The position numbers and the translations under genes are program-made. Below are positions 13,823-28,059 of a DNA stretch of 64,000 nucleotides, piece by piece. The notes under the pieces were generated by a model. It was not told the DNA's origin, made no database searches, and saw only the letters and a program-made list of their open reading frames with translations. How positions within the stretch are numbered: the stretch's first letter is position 1; every line of letters starts with the position of its first letter. This DNA is from Neodiprion pinetum (lineage: Eukaryota; Arthropoda; Insecta; Hymenoptera; Diprionidae), in contig NC_060234.1 of NCBI RefSeq assembly GCF_021155775.2, positions 29,695,026 through 29,759,025 on the forward strand, read 5' to 3'.

Positions 13823-16800
13823 CGCCGACAGGTGGAACCCAGACAAGGAGCTTCCGGTTGTTATGCTTGGCTTACGGTTTTCCCCGAACTTGACATTGAA
13901 AATTCGACTCTTGTTTGACGGGTACAAAGAGTCTGCAATGCACTGGAATGCTTGTGCCTAAAAATTGAAAAGATTAAATGGAACTTTACGTGACCACCCC
14001 TGCAGTAACCATCTCGGCATAAATTCCATCACGGTGCAAGATCGATGCTTTAACGATCTCCCAAATGACTCGATATTCCCTAACTGCCGGTAAATCTGTT
14101 CCGCTGAATCGCACTGGACGCTTTTTTTTACTTCGGGTCCCATACGCAGCTCTTTTCTTTAGATTTTTGATCCTGACATTACGAGACGAGTTCACGGTGC
14201 ATCCTTTCGTGCACACGAGCATATTTAGTAGGCACTCTGGGTTACAGGGCTCACCCATACACGTACACGTTTGTAATACACGACACACGAGTTTATGTAT
14301 TTACCTTTACGTGCAGGTTACCGTGCGCTATCTTTACAACCGCGGAGATATTCTATTATGTGCTCAGCGTATTTCGTATACATACAACCTTTGTCTGTAA
14401 CTACCTGTACTACCTTTTCCAATAACATATCACAACCCTTTCATTTCGAGCTACTGCAGACAGAGTCAGGGCAGAAGGATTTTCGGTTTTGAAATTTCCG
14501 CAAGTCCTGCTGTGATTAGGAATTCATAAAAATGCTAAATTCATTCGGAATAGTGGGTGGGAAACGGCAGTTTGCAACTGCAGTGTTGAAAACTTTAGCA
14601 GGGAGTGCATTTGCTTGTCGGCGTGGCGGAAATCGATCGGGAACTCCCAATTAAACTGCACGTGCATGACTGAACTCCCCGTGCAGCATGTTAAGTTAAG
14701 CGTCATTTTAAATTCATCGTGTATACGTATCGATAGCAACGTCAAAGGAAACGGTTGATTTCCGGTTCGGATCCTATGACGCTGAAACCGGATGGATGGC
14801 ACCGCAGACTGGAGGTAGGAGAGATCAAAAATGAAAGGGTTGAGAAGCCCTCGGGGCTAGGGATGCAATTGGCGAGCAACGCTCGTCGTGTTCTCCACTT
14901 TTTCACTTTATCACAGCCGTGATTACTCATTGCAACCCGTTTCTCTTTTCCTTATTCCCCGTGAGTTTTCTTTAGCAGCAAGGCAAGATTATGCGTGCAA
15001 GGTTCTTGGTTTCACGTAACGAATAATAACACGTTTCACATGATCGATCGTAATTCGATAACCAATACAATTTATTCAACTCGGGAACCGCTGTGTTATA
15101 TAAAAAAAAAACGATGATGCGATACATAAAGTCTTATTATCTGCGTTCGATATCTCGTATGAATTATCGGTCCGCGGTAGCTTGAAAAATGACAATGAAC
15201 GAAGGGTAAGGCAAGGTTATTATCCTTCATCACCACCTCTCTGCACCGGAGGCACCTGAAGTGAATCATAATGACTCACGTACCGCGTAGAGTACAATGT
15301 ATGCTCGAAGCACGATAACTCTTTGCTTCCGTTGGACCTTTGCACGGTTCAGTTGGTACGGTTTCAGGGCTTTCTCTTCGCCCTTGCGCAGGGAGTAATA
15401 AAAATAAATGGACAGCAGCCCTGCCAATGTTCCGAAATCCGTTGTAGTTCTTTTCACGACCCAACACGGCTCGGTGTATTGTTGTTATAAAGTTTGACGA
15501 GATCTGTCGGTCATTTCACTAGGGGGCAATTAAACCCTTTTCAACTTACCGTGCGTTCATTACCACGAATTTTAAAGACAGAGAGCTTAGACCTTGTCCA
15601 GCGTATTTCGCCGCATAGTTGATGGATATTCAGTGGTGCGTCACACGTGACGACGTATTTTAGGTATAGTCAGTCCCTCGGCTAGATACGCCTGAATAAA
15701 GTTTTCCCTTTTTTTCACGATTCGCGACCGTAATTAGCATGCGATTAGATCTACAAGGTCTTCCGACTCTTGCGCAACCACCGTGCCAAACGGAAACGCA
15801 TATGATACATCAACGAAATAGAAATTCGTGAGAAACTGTTTATACACGTTTGTCGAGGGGATCTGGAGGAAAAGAGGACGAGATTCTCTTCTTACGAAAT
15901 TTTATAAGCTCACATTTCAAGCCTTTTGTTTGCTCAGGCTGATAAGGAAATATCTGGCGTCGTCCCAGGGTGATCAAGTGAAAAAACTCGTCAAAGTTGC
16001 CGGGAAGAATTTCTTCGTTAGTTTTACTGGACCAGCATATTCCAAACCGAAGACGATTTTAGCTGTGCCAATATCTTAAAATATTTCAGTCTAATGATGC
16101 AGGTATAAGTTATGCAAAAACTAGTCACAGATCGAATCTACGATTGCGTAGGAATCGTACTCTCCCTTTTGACGTTGATTCGAGTGGTTGTGAAAGCATC
16201 AATTTCGATGGAAAATCAGATTTCTTGTTTGCAAAATAAGGCTTTCTAAAAGTAAAAACGGACTTGTAAATCCTAAGCATAACAGGCATCGCCGATTTCT
16301 TGCTGCGATGATCAAACATACGAGTTTTGAAAACGGTGCACGTTACTTTTATAACCTTCTTGGGCTGGACGTCCCGCAGGGCAGGCGCTAAAATAAAATC
16401 AATGAACTTATCAGAATCTTTGATCTCGCGGAGTGGGTTGTACAACCTTGTAGGCGTTCATACCCGACGTGAAGGTATTCTTCGTTTCGTGCATGTGTGT
16501 ACGCAGGTTATGTGGAGAGGTGTACCCTAACGTGAATCACCTGTATGTTTACCGGGGAAAGCCATGCGGAACTCTTGATGCGCAAAACGGGTGTTTTTAT
16601 AACGTCGTATTGCGTCAATAAATAATACCAGTTGACAGTTGGACTTCCTCGTCAAATCGACTTTCGTATTCCTGTTCGATGCGGTGCAATTATCGGGGAA
16701 CGGAACCTTCCGCGCAACGAGTATACAATGCAAAAGGTATTTTCAACACTCATTAAATTCTTGATTGATCAATTAGCGATTACATCGCTATCAATTCCGA

Positions 16801-18998
16801 AGTGCGAATATCACCCTTTTTATTCTTTGATCTCGCTGTACCTACATGGCGGACAGGAATATCTGGTTCATATCGTATCGATCTCTGCTCGGCCCATTAG
16901 TCGCGTAAGTGCAGTGTAGGTAGTCAGCGTTGGTGCTTAGAGGCGGGTTGATAGTATTTGCGGTGTATGAAAAATAAAGCCACGCACGGATGTGCTGCAG
17001 GTACATGCACTACATACCTTACAGCACACGGTTCTTCGAGGTTACAAAAGCGGAAATGTTTATCATTATACGAGAACGCGTGGTTTTAATACTTGGCTTC
17101 TTGTCAGGTTCAAGGCACTTCCTTCCCAAGGTGCTTGTCTTCTTCTTGTCTTCGTAAGTCAACAATTCTGCAAAACTGTACAAGCGGATGGCGTGGCGAG
17201 GCACTCAACTCGTTGTTACAACGTTTATTCCCCTTTAAGTACAATTTTATTTTTCCGGCTCACGCATCACAAATCACAAAAAACTTTCAGCGATTCGCTG
17301 CGGCAATTTTTCATCCTTCTATTTTTCCGTATTATCCCATTGGCTATTTCCGGCTATAACGTAGAAGTAAATATCGATATCCATTAAACTTCTTCGAAAA
17401 AATTTTATACCGTGGAGGAATTTTGACTCACGGTTTAAGAATTTTTATCTTACACCTCAGGATACATTCCACGACGCACCCATTTGAAACGTTCGCGTGT
17501 CAGATCTCCGTAAATTGTATGAAATCGTTTACACCGAATTATGCAGTATACCCGACGGTTGTAATTGCTATTAATTTAACATCAATTATGATTATACATC
17601 ATTCGTATAGCCAAGTATTAATGAAACGCATAGAATCACCGTAGACGTTGCGAGCCATGAGTGGAGGTTACAGGCGCATGGGCGCGTTGAACGACATCCA
17701 TTACCATCTAAATTGTTCATGAACTGATACAGCGAGTTAATCGATGCTCAAATTACGTTGATCGCTTATTGGATAGAAAGCGCCGTCTGTATCGCCGACT
17801 CCATCGGCAAGGTAAACTTTTTTGCCGTCAATACCCATCCACAAAATGAATTTGTCGTTCCCCGAATGACTCTACGACATTATTCCTCACGCTCTGATCA
17901 TTTAATTAGCACATTAATCGCTGCTTGAGATTCACACGCTGTTTAATCGCTATTTATAACCGTTCCAACAACATGCGATGAAGATAGTAGCTCGATCCGT
18001 TTCACGAGAACTGTGAAGAAAACTCTGTTCCTCTATAGGGGATGCTGATAAAACGGTGGAGCAAACGATGAGAAAGGCGAGAGAATAGAAAAGGAGAGAG
18101 AAAGGAATAAAATACTATGTACACAAGACTGGTGAAAGGTTGTAGAATACATCCAGAGGTAGAGTTCGTACTCTCACGTACCTGTAACTAACTTGGGTTG
18201 TGTGCGTTTAGCATCCGCCGGCTCACATGGCTGGATGTGAGTGCATGTAGATGTGTACGTGTATTTAACAGGGCGTTGGATGAACGCATGCACAGGTGTG
18301 TATATGTGGACACGGTAGTGGTTCTGGCTATCCCCCCACTTGCGGAAGAGAGCCTCTTTCCTCTTCTTTCGCTCGGCCGGTGTGCCCGGCTGCCATCGGT
18401 GAACTTCCAGGACTCAGACCACAGGTGTAACTCAAGCTACCGGTCGTACCAGCAGTTCGTATCGAGTGCTTTTCTCCGCAATTCAATAGCGGAAAGTGTC
18501 ACCGAACGTTCGTGTTAGTAGGATGCCTGCCGAATCAGTGAGTGACGAAAAAGTGGCACCGTTGTGAACACCCCTTGATAACTGTGTGCTGCAGAAACGC
18601 GCGGGTTTCTTCTTCTCACACTTCTTCTTCTTCTCCTCCGCAAAATTCGAAAGTTTTCCTCGAGACTCGTTACTCTTTTTGCGCCAGCCAACTCATCCGT
18701 CACATTGGTCAGTTCTTCACCGACCGATGGACCGTGATCCATATTTTTCTTCTCCGGATGTCGAGAATATCTGAACACCTTTGGTGAGGTAAGATAGGCA
18801 GTTGCGTTTGAGGATCTGAAAGGGTCACACTACTTGGTTTTACATACGGGTTCCGCAATTTTAAAATTGCACGTTTGTTCTATTGTGAATTGTGAGAGCG
18901 CATCAGAAACGGACGAGATCACTATGATCGGTCTCTGCTCAGCCGTGACCGTCGTCGTTTTGTAATCCTGATGGCGAAGTGCGTGTGTGGTGCGTGAG

Positions 18999-19006
18999 TG
19001 ACGTCA
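18999..19006. promoter_or_regulatory. perfect CRE octamer TGACGTCA ahead of rhophilin first exon B
   Basis: Fourth identical octamer, 103 bp upstream of the ATG at 19109, either in the 5' UTR or in the proximal promoter of the exon B transcript. Confidence 0.4.
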
Positions 19007-19108
19007 GAGACGTGTCGAAGGTGCGCCTGTAACAGAGGACGTCAACGGACGGATAAATATTCGATTGATCGCAATTGAATCGCGCAATCACGTTTCTCTG
19101 CACTCGCC

Positions 19109-19138
19109 ATGCTGATACTACCGGACATAAAACTGCAG
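19109..19138 (+). CDS. rhophilin candidate first coding exon B
   Basis: Ten-codon exon MLILPDIKLQ ending CAG before donor GTAATT at 19139, phase 0. This matches the start phase of the shared exon at 44364. The start is fixed by an in-frame TGA at 19076-19078, and the ATG context GCCATG is good. The stretch from about 18200 to 19108 is GC- and CpG-rich like the region before exon A, consistent with a second promoter and a long 5' UTR. The resulting protein would be 654 aa. Nothing in the ten residues identifies them; the link to rhophilin is inferred from strand and phase. Confidence 0.5.
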
Positions 19139-22100
19139 GTAATTAACGAGTGTTGCTTCTTTTTCCTTTCGACCGTTTAAAGAAATGAAATTTCTCCGCC
19201 GATTAACGATTGTCGAGAAAGTCCTGTACTACTCCCTCGGATCGATTATCATTTCCTCCGTAATATCGATGAAGTATTGAAATTATCCTATTGCACGAGG
19301 GACTCCGTGATGCATGCCAATGGTTTTTACGTAACTTCCTCCATGTCTTCTCCGCCAGTTTTTAGTACGATCGACGACGAACAGGCGTGACAAGATTTTA
19401 TTGAATATTAAAAACGTGCCGCGTTTATATGGATTATATACTATAGGCTCGTGGCGAGAGCTTGGAATTTTTTCAGTTATCATCCGGACGTCGTCTAGTC
19501 TGATGTACCCAATTATGGGCACATAATTTATGATTTTATCTTTGGATCCTCGGGAGGAAGTTACTTTGGTCGTAAATCAAAGCAAACGATGTGTGTTTAC
19601 TATCGCTTAAGTAAACGATCCCTCAATAATTTTACCCTTTTTTGATGTGCGTGTTGAATGCATGTAGCTTTATTGCAACATTTACGAATGTAGTCTTACC
19701 TCCATCGTCCACAATTCTGCAATCTTATAATTTGAAGCCAAAGAAGACAGCCCGCTGACATTCGATGACGAAATTAAGTAGCTATATTTGTTTTCGGCTA
19801 CGCAAGTAAAGCAGTTTATTTTAATATCAGCTGTTATATTCGGTTCGAGGTTTCTCAATCCTGGCTCGTTATGTAATTTTAATGATTACCTCAACGTTAT
19901 TATACATACGCGCTCGCATTATTCCGCAACTGAAATATACGCTAATGCCACAGCCACGTGTTATATATGTTACAACCATGAACGGACAACATTTTTTTTC
20001 CCATATGCCAGTATTACCAGTCTGAACTAGTGATTGAAAGTGTGTAGAAAGTTTTGAGATGGCGAGTGACGTTGATCTATCGAACTGAATAACGTTCTTT
20101 GAAGGGTCGTACCATCCGATCGAGTGAACGTATTGACTTGTCATTTTCAAGTTGCTCAATCTACGTTTTAAGTCATACACGAAATTCTCAAGTATGTCTA
20201 TTTTCTTTCCGAGAGGTACAGTGTTAAATAACAACTGTGATGAACAAGCGGAAATTACATATGTGTTTCTGGATCCGTTTCTCTATTCAAATGTAACATT
20301 TTTTCTAATAAGAATGCCGGTATGACGAATTATTTAAAAAAATGGTTCACCTCGGTGTATCAACTGCTGCTGAAGAGTTCTGAATTTCGAAATGCGTTTC
20401 GCACCGGCCAGCGGTTCGTGGAATCATCTTTCACTGCAGAAAACGAGCACCTACTTGCTTAATTAGCACAATCCATCGAGATTTCCCGCGAAAGATACGG
20501 GTAATAATTATACATACGTACGACGTAACGTACGTAGAGGTGAGAATAACGATTATTAGTTCGCTGAAAATGTGAAATTATAAGTGTAACAGTTTGTTGG
20601 GACTATGGAAATCCCGTGAAACTCGATTATCTATAATTTGAAAATATAGCAAAGTTATTGCGTCGACATCACATGCATAATTATATCAACAATTGTAGCC
20701 GTAAGTACGTTACGCCTACGGTGAATTATTGGAGCTAAGAAGATATGTAGGTAGCGTAAAGTTTTTGTTAAAGATTTGCATTAATTATCAACGCTTGAAG
20801 TACTTGGTATTACATTATACGCGTTAGCAGCAGGCCAACGTACTCGAATAGCTGCACTCGTGTCCGTTAGTTACTGAATTTAAAAGATCTCTTTCAATCA
20901 CGTAAGTAGGTGCGTAGCTCTCGTTTCTTCCCCTCTATCTTCCTCTCTCATCTTTCTTCTATAAGCGTGTAATTACCATACCTTAATCCCAACATCCTTT
21001 TCGCTTGCATACGATATGCCAAAAAAATCTTCCACGAGGTCCGAGTTTGCGTGAAACATTTTTACGGCGTCGTAATTACAGCCAATTCATTCCTATGTAT
21101 ATACATGTAGTATTACTTATTCAAAATTACTCACCTCCCGGCGCGAATCAGCCATTCTAGTTCAACCGACTTTTCTAATCCAACATTAGGTCGTGATCTT
21201 CAGACCAGAAGCGTTATATAATTCCGAATTTTGATAATGACTTTCATGTCTTTCAAGCTATGCCGAGTTGAACTAGAAATTATATTATTTAAACTGTCGG
21301 GATTCGGACGAAATTTAAAAATGCTACGTTCAAGGTATAAATAACGCTTGACGAGGAGTTTTTGACAAAATGAATGAAAGGATCGTGAAATGAATATTAA
21401 ACTGATAATCTAACACGCGTTGCAGGTATACATTATATCGTTCACGTTTTTATAACTTTAATTATTATGATTACACTTCCGCTGGTTATTGCAGGAAGCT
21501 AAAGTTGCGTGAAATACGATGCAATGGAACGCAGTGCCGCGAAACTTGTATCAGACTTACAATTAATAATAAACTTGGTGTGACTATGGCGCGACTGTAA
21601 GTCAGCCGCGGTATTCATCCTTAACGATCGTACTTTGTAGATGCTGTATAGGGCTGTGCCAGAGATGATCTGTTGTTACGCGTGTGCGCCATGCGTATTC
21701 TCCTGCAGTCAATTTGCATTTCAACACTTGTATAATTATAAGTATGCATATAAGTCTGTATAATGGCAGCGCTGGCACGAAAGTAGCGACAACACGGAGG
21801 ACAAAAAAGTCTCGAGCATCTTCTTCGCGTGTCGAAGCTGCACAACTATGTGGAACAAAAAAGAGACATTGAAAATTACCTCGAATGACGTAGAAGTCCC
21901 GAGGCGTTCGGACGTTGACTCTCCCTCGTTGAAATCTCGCGTCTCCGGCCGTGTACGCTGCATCATACATGCGTACGTACGTATTACAGGTACGTATACG
22001 TATATATACGTAGCATACATTCAACGGAGGTGAAATCGGAAATCGACGGTCACGAATCGACGCAAATTCCGTATTTGAATAATTGAGGAAGTCAGAACTG

Positions 22101-25100
22101 AAGATTACGGTCCATTCTGTAATGTAAATTGCAAATGCAGGATGATGCGGCTTGATTCTTTTTTTCCTTTCGATCCCGTTTGTGCCGCAGGTCGCAGCAA
22201 TACTCATTAGACGCTGGGACTGCATGCGATGCATCTGCTCCCGTAGCCGCATCAAACGTCGATCTAGTACCACGTACCCTCGGCGTATAATACAGTAGTT
22301 AGTATCTTGATCTTCGCGTAATTAGGTCCAAGTCTTCGATGATAGGCACTGGATCTTCTAGAAGGATTGTCTGACGATACTTTACTCGAAAATTCTATTA
22401 GGCACGTATGGTTTCGGAATTGCCCGTAGATTTAGTGCGAATGAAACTATGGCCGGGGAAGAGAACAAAGTCTCGATCCTTGCGTAACTTCTCGATGGAA
22501 TTTCTAAGCACGCACAACTTTCGTCTCCGTTAGTCCGCCTGGATGGGCAACGTCGCGTTTTACAATTTCGCGGTGCGTATTGCCTGTTGGGGGCTTTTTT
22601 GCGGGCACAACGTTTTCGATTTCTCAAATTCCTCGCGGGCAATCAAGCCGAGTCGACGATACGCGTCAATGACCATCGTTGGCCCCGTCAAACAACGCCA
22701 ACCGTTGAGTTGAGCTGAGTTGAGTTAAGCTGCGCATCTTTCCACTCTAACCTGCAATTTGTTAACGTAATCTGTGTCTGACTAATCCACCGCCGCCGCC
22801 GCTGTTCAATTTTGCCGCAGCCCGCAGGGGAATCCTATAACCGAAAGCGGCAATTCGCGGACGTAAAACGCAGGGATAACCCGTCAGCATACGTATATGT
22901 GTGTGAACAGCGCGCGGGATCCAAATACGAATTTAATACCCTTTATATATGCCCGTCGTAATTTTATCCTCGTCATAAATAATTCAAAAGATTATAAATA
23001 CCCCGGTTATTACAGTGTCCTCGAAACTTTCAACTTTTCGTAAAAATTCTTACGCTCCTCCTGCAGCTGATGCAGAGCTTTTATGGTATTCATGTGCCTA
23101 TGTGCATAAATTGCTACGGCTTCTTAACTATGTATTTGCGGTATGATGATCTTGAACTGTTCGAAAGATTTATGGCTAATTAAACGAGAAGATTGAGGTT
23201 TAGATATTGGACAATTATTGGATAACTTTTAAGAATGTAATTATGCATCGTTAACGCGAAAGCGTAGATGAATTTTTCAAAATTGGTACGACGCAGATTA
23301 TTCTACAAGTTGGTATCACAAATCAAGGTGTCACAATTAGGAAAATAATACGAATTACAACGAGTTTTTCTCTCTCGATGTAATCAAAGAAAAAGAACTC
23401 GTATTTTTAGGAAGCAATGAAAACGGGACAGCATTTATATTTTCACCATTTTTGGAATTTCACATATACCGACTGATCTCAAATCTTTCGCGAGTTTCAA
23501 GGAATCATGCAACATATCATTAACCGGGTTCACGGAAGCAAGCTTGCCATTCCACATCAAGATCAATGGATACAATATTCGTTTCTGACATTGTCCATAA
23601 ACGAGCTCAAATGATCCGTTGCCCTTTCAATGCTCAGCAATCTGAAATTCTATCACAGTGCGAAGCCGATGAGACGAACTGCACGAAATAGAAACTTAAT
23701 CACGGTGCTCGTTGGAAGATTGGTATGTGCCTACATGTCCGCAGCGCGGTCTCCGGAGATTTTGCGAGACTTGCTGACATCTGATACAACCGTGTTTCTC
23801 TGGCTCCAATTAAGCGCACATGCAGGGACTTTGATCGAAGGGTGCAGATTCGTACGTGTCAATCTTTGCCGCACGCATGCGTCCCCTGTAGTTTGTACGA
23901 ATTTTCTCTTGTAGTTACAGTCTCTGCCAGTGTGCGTCTATAAGCATTACACACAGGCACTATTCATATGATCAAGACACCATGCCTACCTGTCTACCTG
24001 CGATATCACGTGTCACCCGTTTTCTCTTCCGCAGCCCCGAAGGTACTCGAATGAAGAACCGCTCCTGGAGAGTTGCACTCACTTCGTTTTTGCATTATAA
24101 TATACTTTCCCACCGTGATCCGTTAGGCGGATAGTCACAACATGACTGTGTACCCAATTTCATCGGTACAGAGATGCGATGCATCAAAGTCTGGATTCAA
24201 CGCGGAACATGGTGAAGGTGGCAGGAGCAGCCGTACATGAACCCGAGGATGAAATAAGCCTTGATATTGTCATCTTGGGTATATGAAAGTTCCTGGACAC
24301 AACCCAGTCCAGATGATCGTGGAACAACCTACGAATATACATTCGTTACGCAGGGAATTAATTGGCAGGCTTGTTTTCACTCGCAAATTTGAATAAAGCA
24401 CACGCAAGGCCGTTTCGGAGACGTGGAAGTCACTTTGGCAAGGTGCAGCCAACGTTGTACGGAAACGTTCGGGGTGATTCGAACGATGACCTAGTGCCGA
24501 CGTCGATAGTAGCCCGTCGAGTCCTCGCTGCTGCAGAGGAGGCCTCGATCTCTTGGCGTCTTCTCCGACGTGGCCGCATTCCATTAGAGCCGAGTCGACT
24601 ACCCAACGCCGGAGGCAGGCGTGGTAAACCGCGTATGCGGCGAAATATTGGGACCAATAAGACGGGACGAGAAATTGAAGAAACCGAAATGAAAATCAGT
24701 CGTGGAAAAAGTGTAAAGAGATCCAAAGGAAAACTGCACTAATTGTAAGTAAATCGATCCACAAGCCCGTCTCGATTGATTTACAGGAGCACCACTGCGG
24801 GAACAATCTATTTCGTGTGCTCCAATCTGCATATGATCCTTACTTAGTGTGTATGTGTGTGTGTATAACTAATACCTATGTACATACATATATACAGGTA
24901 TGCAACTCTCATTTCGGTGTGACATGATTAAGCGGCCAAGCGTTGAGGCCACGACTGATACCTCCTATCTCTCGAGTCGCCTCAAGGACGAGATGACCTT
25001 GCACTGCTTTCCAATCTTAATTAGTTGCAACCTCTGTGCACGACGTGCCGTGTTGGAACAAGTATTGGTTGTAAAAGTGACGGTTGCGATTAACTAACGA

Positions 25101-27817
25101 GTATGCAGGTTATTAATTCGAGAGTGGTACTTTCTTTTTCTTTTTTCTTTTAAATAGTTAATCATTTCGTTGAAAAATATTCAAGGGTTTATTCAACGAT
25201 TATGATGCAGTTTAATTTTTCAATATAATTAAATCAGAGCAATTAACGACGGTCTTAAAACTAGAAGGAGCCTGACGGCGTGACTTGCTTAACGGTGTGG
25301 AAAAATCCCTATATGCATGACACCGCTCATTCATTGCTTGCGAACTTGCTTATATACATGTATTCGAATCCGTTCCGCTTGAGATAATTACTCATTCTGT
25401 ATATATATATATTTATTATGCAATCCTGTAGGATATTAAAATTGTTTAACATTTAATTAATGTTGGGAAATGTTCGAGTTATATCATTTTTTTCTGTCAA
25501 GATGTTTCATTTTCGAACACTGCGATGATCCTTGGCGTACGAATGCTTACTTATATATTACATTACATATGTAACGGTGAGCCGAAAAATCCATGCGAAT
25601 CGATTGCCAATTGAGTATAAATATACCAACTTCATAAATGAACTGTCAGAGGTACAAGAAAACTAATAATTCTTCTTCGGTGAATAAATTTCAATGCCCG
25701 TCTACTTAGAATTTATTTATTTATCTTTCATTTTTTCAATGTCTAGACGAGGGATTCGGATAGGTACACAATTGACTTGGAGTGATATTCATAATGACAA
25801 GAATGTGTCTGTTCGACGTGTGTTTTCGTCGTTACCGTCGTCGTCGTCGTTGTTGTTGTATTCGGATCTCTATGCACAGACATATAAAAGATTGTTTAAA
25901 ATAAATGTAAGAAAAATTGCTGCAGCAAACGATTTAAGACTGTATTTTTTTCATACGGCCACCGGCGCCGTGATTTTATTTCATAGCTACGTACCTACAT
26001 CAAAGGCACACGCAATATATGCCTCAAGTTCTTATACTCATAAATAATAAATAAACTCGTGCAATTTGCAGTAATTATCTTCCCCCGTTACGCGCACCTA
26101 ACTGGATTCTATTTTTAATTATTATAGGTATACACCGTCGCGTAATTGAATACTCCCCGCGTGATCCACGTTGTGATTATATTAAATTAGCATTGTTTGT
26201 CAAGCCACTGCGAAGATAAGCGGAATGCTGCCGTACTGACGATACTAATTATCGATCAAACAAGAATCCGGTACGTCGTGAAGAATTTGATGAACAGCCA
26301 TAACTTTCATTTCGCTACGTAATATCCCGAGCTTCTCATGCAAATCCCAATGCTTGACTATACTTTTCATACCTTCCGTCGACGTTATACAAATTTCGGC
26401 GATCAATATTCATTGTCTCGGACGGGCATACTCCATTTACTACGTTCCGCATTACCATCGATCACAATATCTAACCTGCCTTCAGAAATAAAGTACGAAA
26501 ATCCTCGAAATTCAGCTTTTCGGTAGCTCAGGATTTACACCGCAACTATCATTCCCTCTTCCAGAAGTGGATGTCAGTCAGTTCCAAGCTCCTGCGCAAA
26601 CAAGCAACTCGTTCGCTCGATGAGCCCAGGATGAATCCGAGCAACGCGACGGTCACACCCTTGTCCTCTGGTTCCGGAGAAGCTATGTATGCTCTTCGCC
26701 GAAGCTGTGCGTCGCGTCGACCGGATCAGCCATGAGTGGTAGGGATTCCCGTTACACCTTCGGCCCCTTCCTCGACTCGGACTTCTGGACCGTAGACTTT
26801 GGAATCCCCTCTTTCTCGGGCAGCATCTCGTCCTCACGCGGTCAGCTGGACCACTGTAGGTCCGGCCATACGCGGATGAAATACCTGAGAGCGTTCAAAG
26901 GTTGCGTCCTGCCGCAGAACCTCGCGTCGCTCGTGACTTGGGCATGGATTCGTTCTTCGAAAGTTTTCAAGGGATTTGCGACCGCATGACACGGGCTTAC
27001 GGATTATAAATATCACCGAGTGCCCGTGTTTCGGTTTTTAATTTTTCCTTCTCTAGAGGGGGGAAAGAAATTCGAGACAAGCATATATTTTTTTTGTGGG
27101 AATTTTTATTTGCTCACTTGTTATAATGTCTTTTCTGCATGTCGATTAGAATACGCAGGCATTTCTGTCTACATTTAATCGTTGAATTTCCGAGGATTTT
27201 GAACACCCTATGTATAATAATTTCCACAGACCTGTTAGCTCGTTAGTATACCAAACGTCTTGATAGTTTTTTCTCATGTTTTTCGAAACCGGTATACTTA
27301 ACGACAGAGTATTTTTCATGCATAACATTACGTAGGTTATACCTACGTCATTTGACGAATGCTCTCCGCAGCTATTCGATATGTATGTACTAGGAAGGGC
27401 CATTATCGTCATCAGACCATCAAAAACGTTGATGAGTTAAGCAGGCTGTCACGTTTCTCGCCAGCTAGGGAATGAAATTATGTGACCTTTTTCAACGACT
27501 CGATGGGAGGGTTAATAGAAAGAAAAAAAAAAAACTACCCAACTGTGAATGATGTGCTCAAAACAGATCTCAACTTATCGGTGTATCTCAGCAACGATCG
27601 AGCTAGGGGTGAAAAAACTATCGGTTGAAGACAGACGCGTCTGATAGGCTGCTCCATGCTGTGACCCACTGCAACGCAGGTTGACGACGATGTCTGTAGG
27701 ACATCAGGCATCGAGATGCTCAAGTGACCGCGACAAGTGCATACACAATAAACAGCCTGCCTGTGCATACGTGGGGCGGGGTCGAGATTTTATAACTATG
27801 CTTTATTTGCTCTCCCG

Positions 27818-27839
27818 CTCTCTCTCTCTCTCTCTCTCT
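27818..27839. repeat. (CT)11 microsatellite
   Basis: Eleven perfect CT units in a pyrimidine-rich stretch. Confidence 0.9.
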
Positions 27840-28027
27840 TCCTCTCGGGATAATTAGCATTGCAAATATGTGAGGATTAGTGTATAGGTGTAGATTTATC
27901 TTTCATACATATGCCCGCGCAACAAACAGTGCCGTAGGATAAACGGCGTTATACGCTGCGTCGGTTAAATACTGTGGGAGATTCTTGTAGCGGTACTGCT
28001 GCGATTATGTAGCTCTTCGTTTACTTG

Positions 28028-28028
28028 T

Positions 28029-28059
<31 letters not shown>
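28028..28059. repeat. (TTTA)8 microsatellite
   Basis: Eight perfect TTTA units followed by two TTCA units. Confidence 0.9.

Larger units (their letters stand above)
10544..19000. other. long first intron of rhophilin, proximal part
   Basis: About 8.5 kb lying between first exons A and B. Only short open frames of 60-130 codons are present, none resembling a known protein. It holds two further perfect TGACGTCA octamers (11376-11383 and 13815-13822) and a (TAA)n tract at 11977-11995. Confidence 0.45.
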
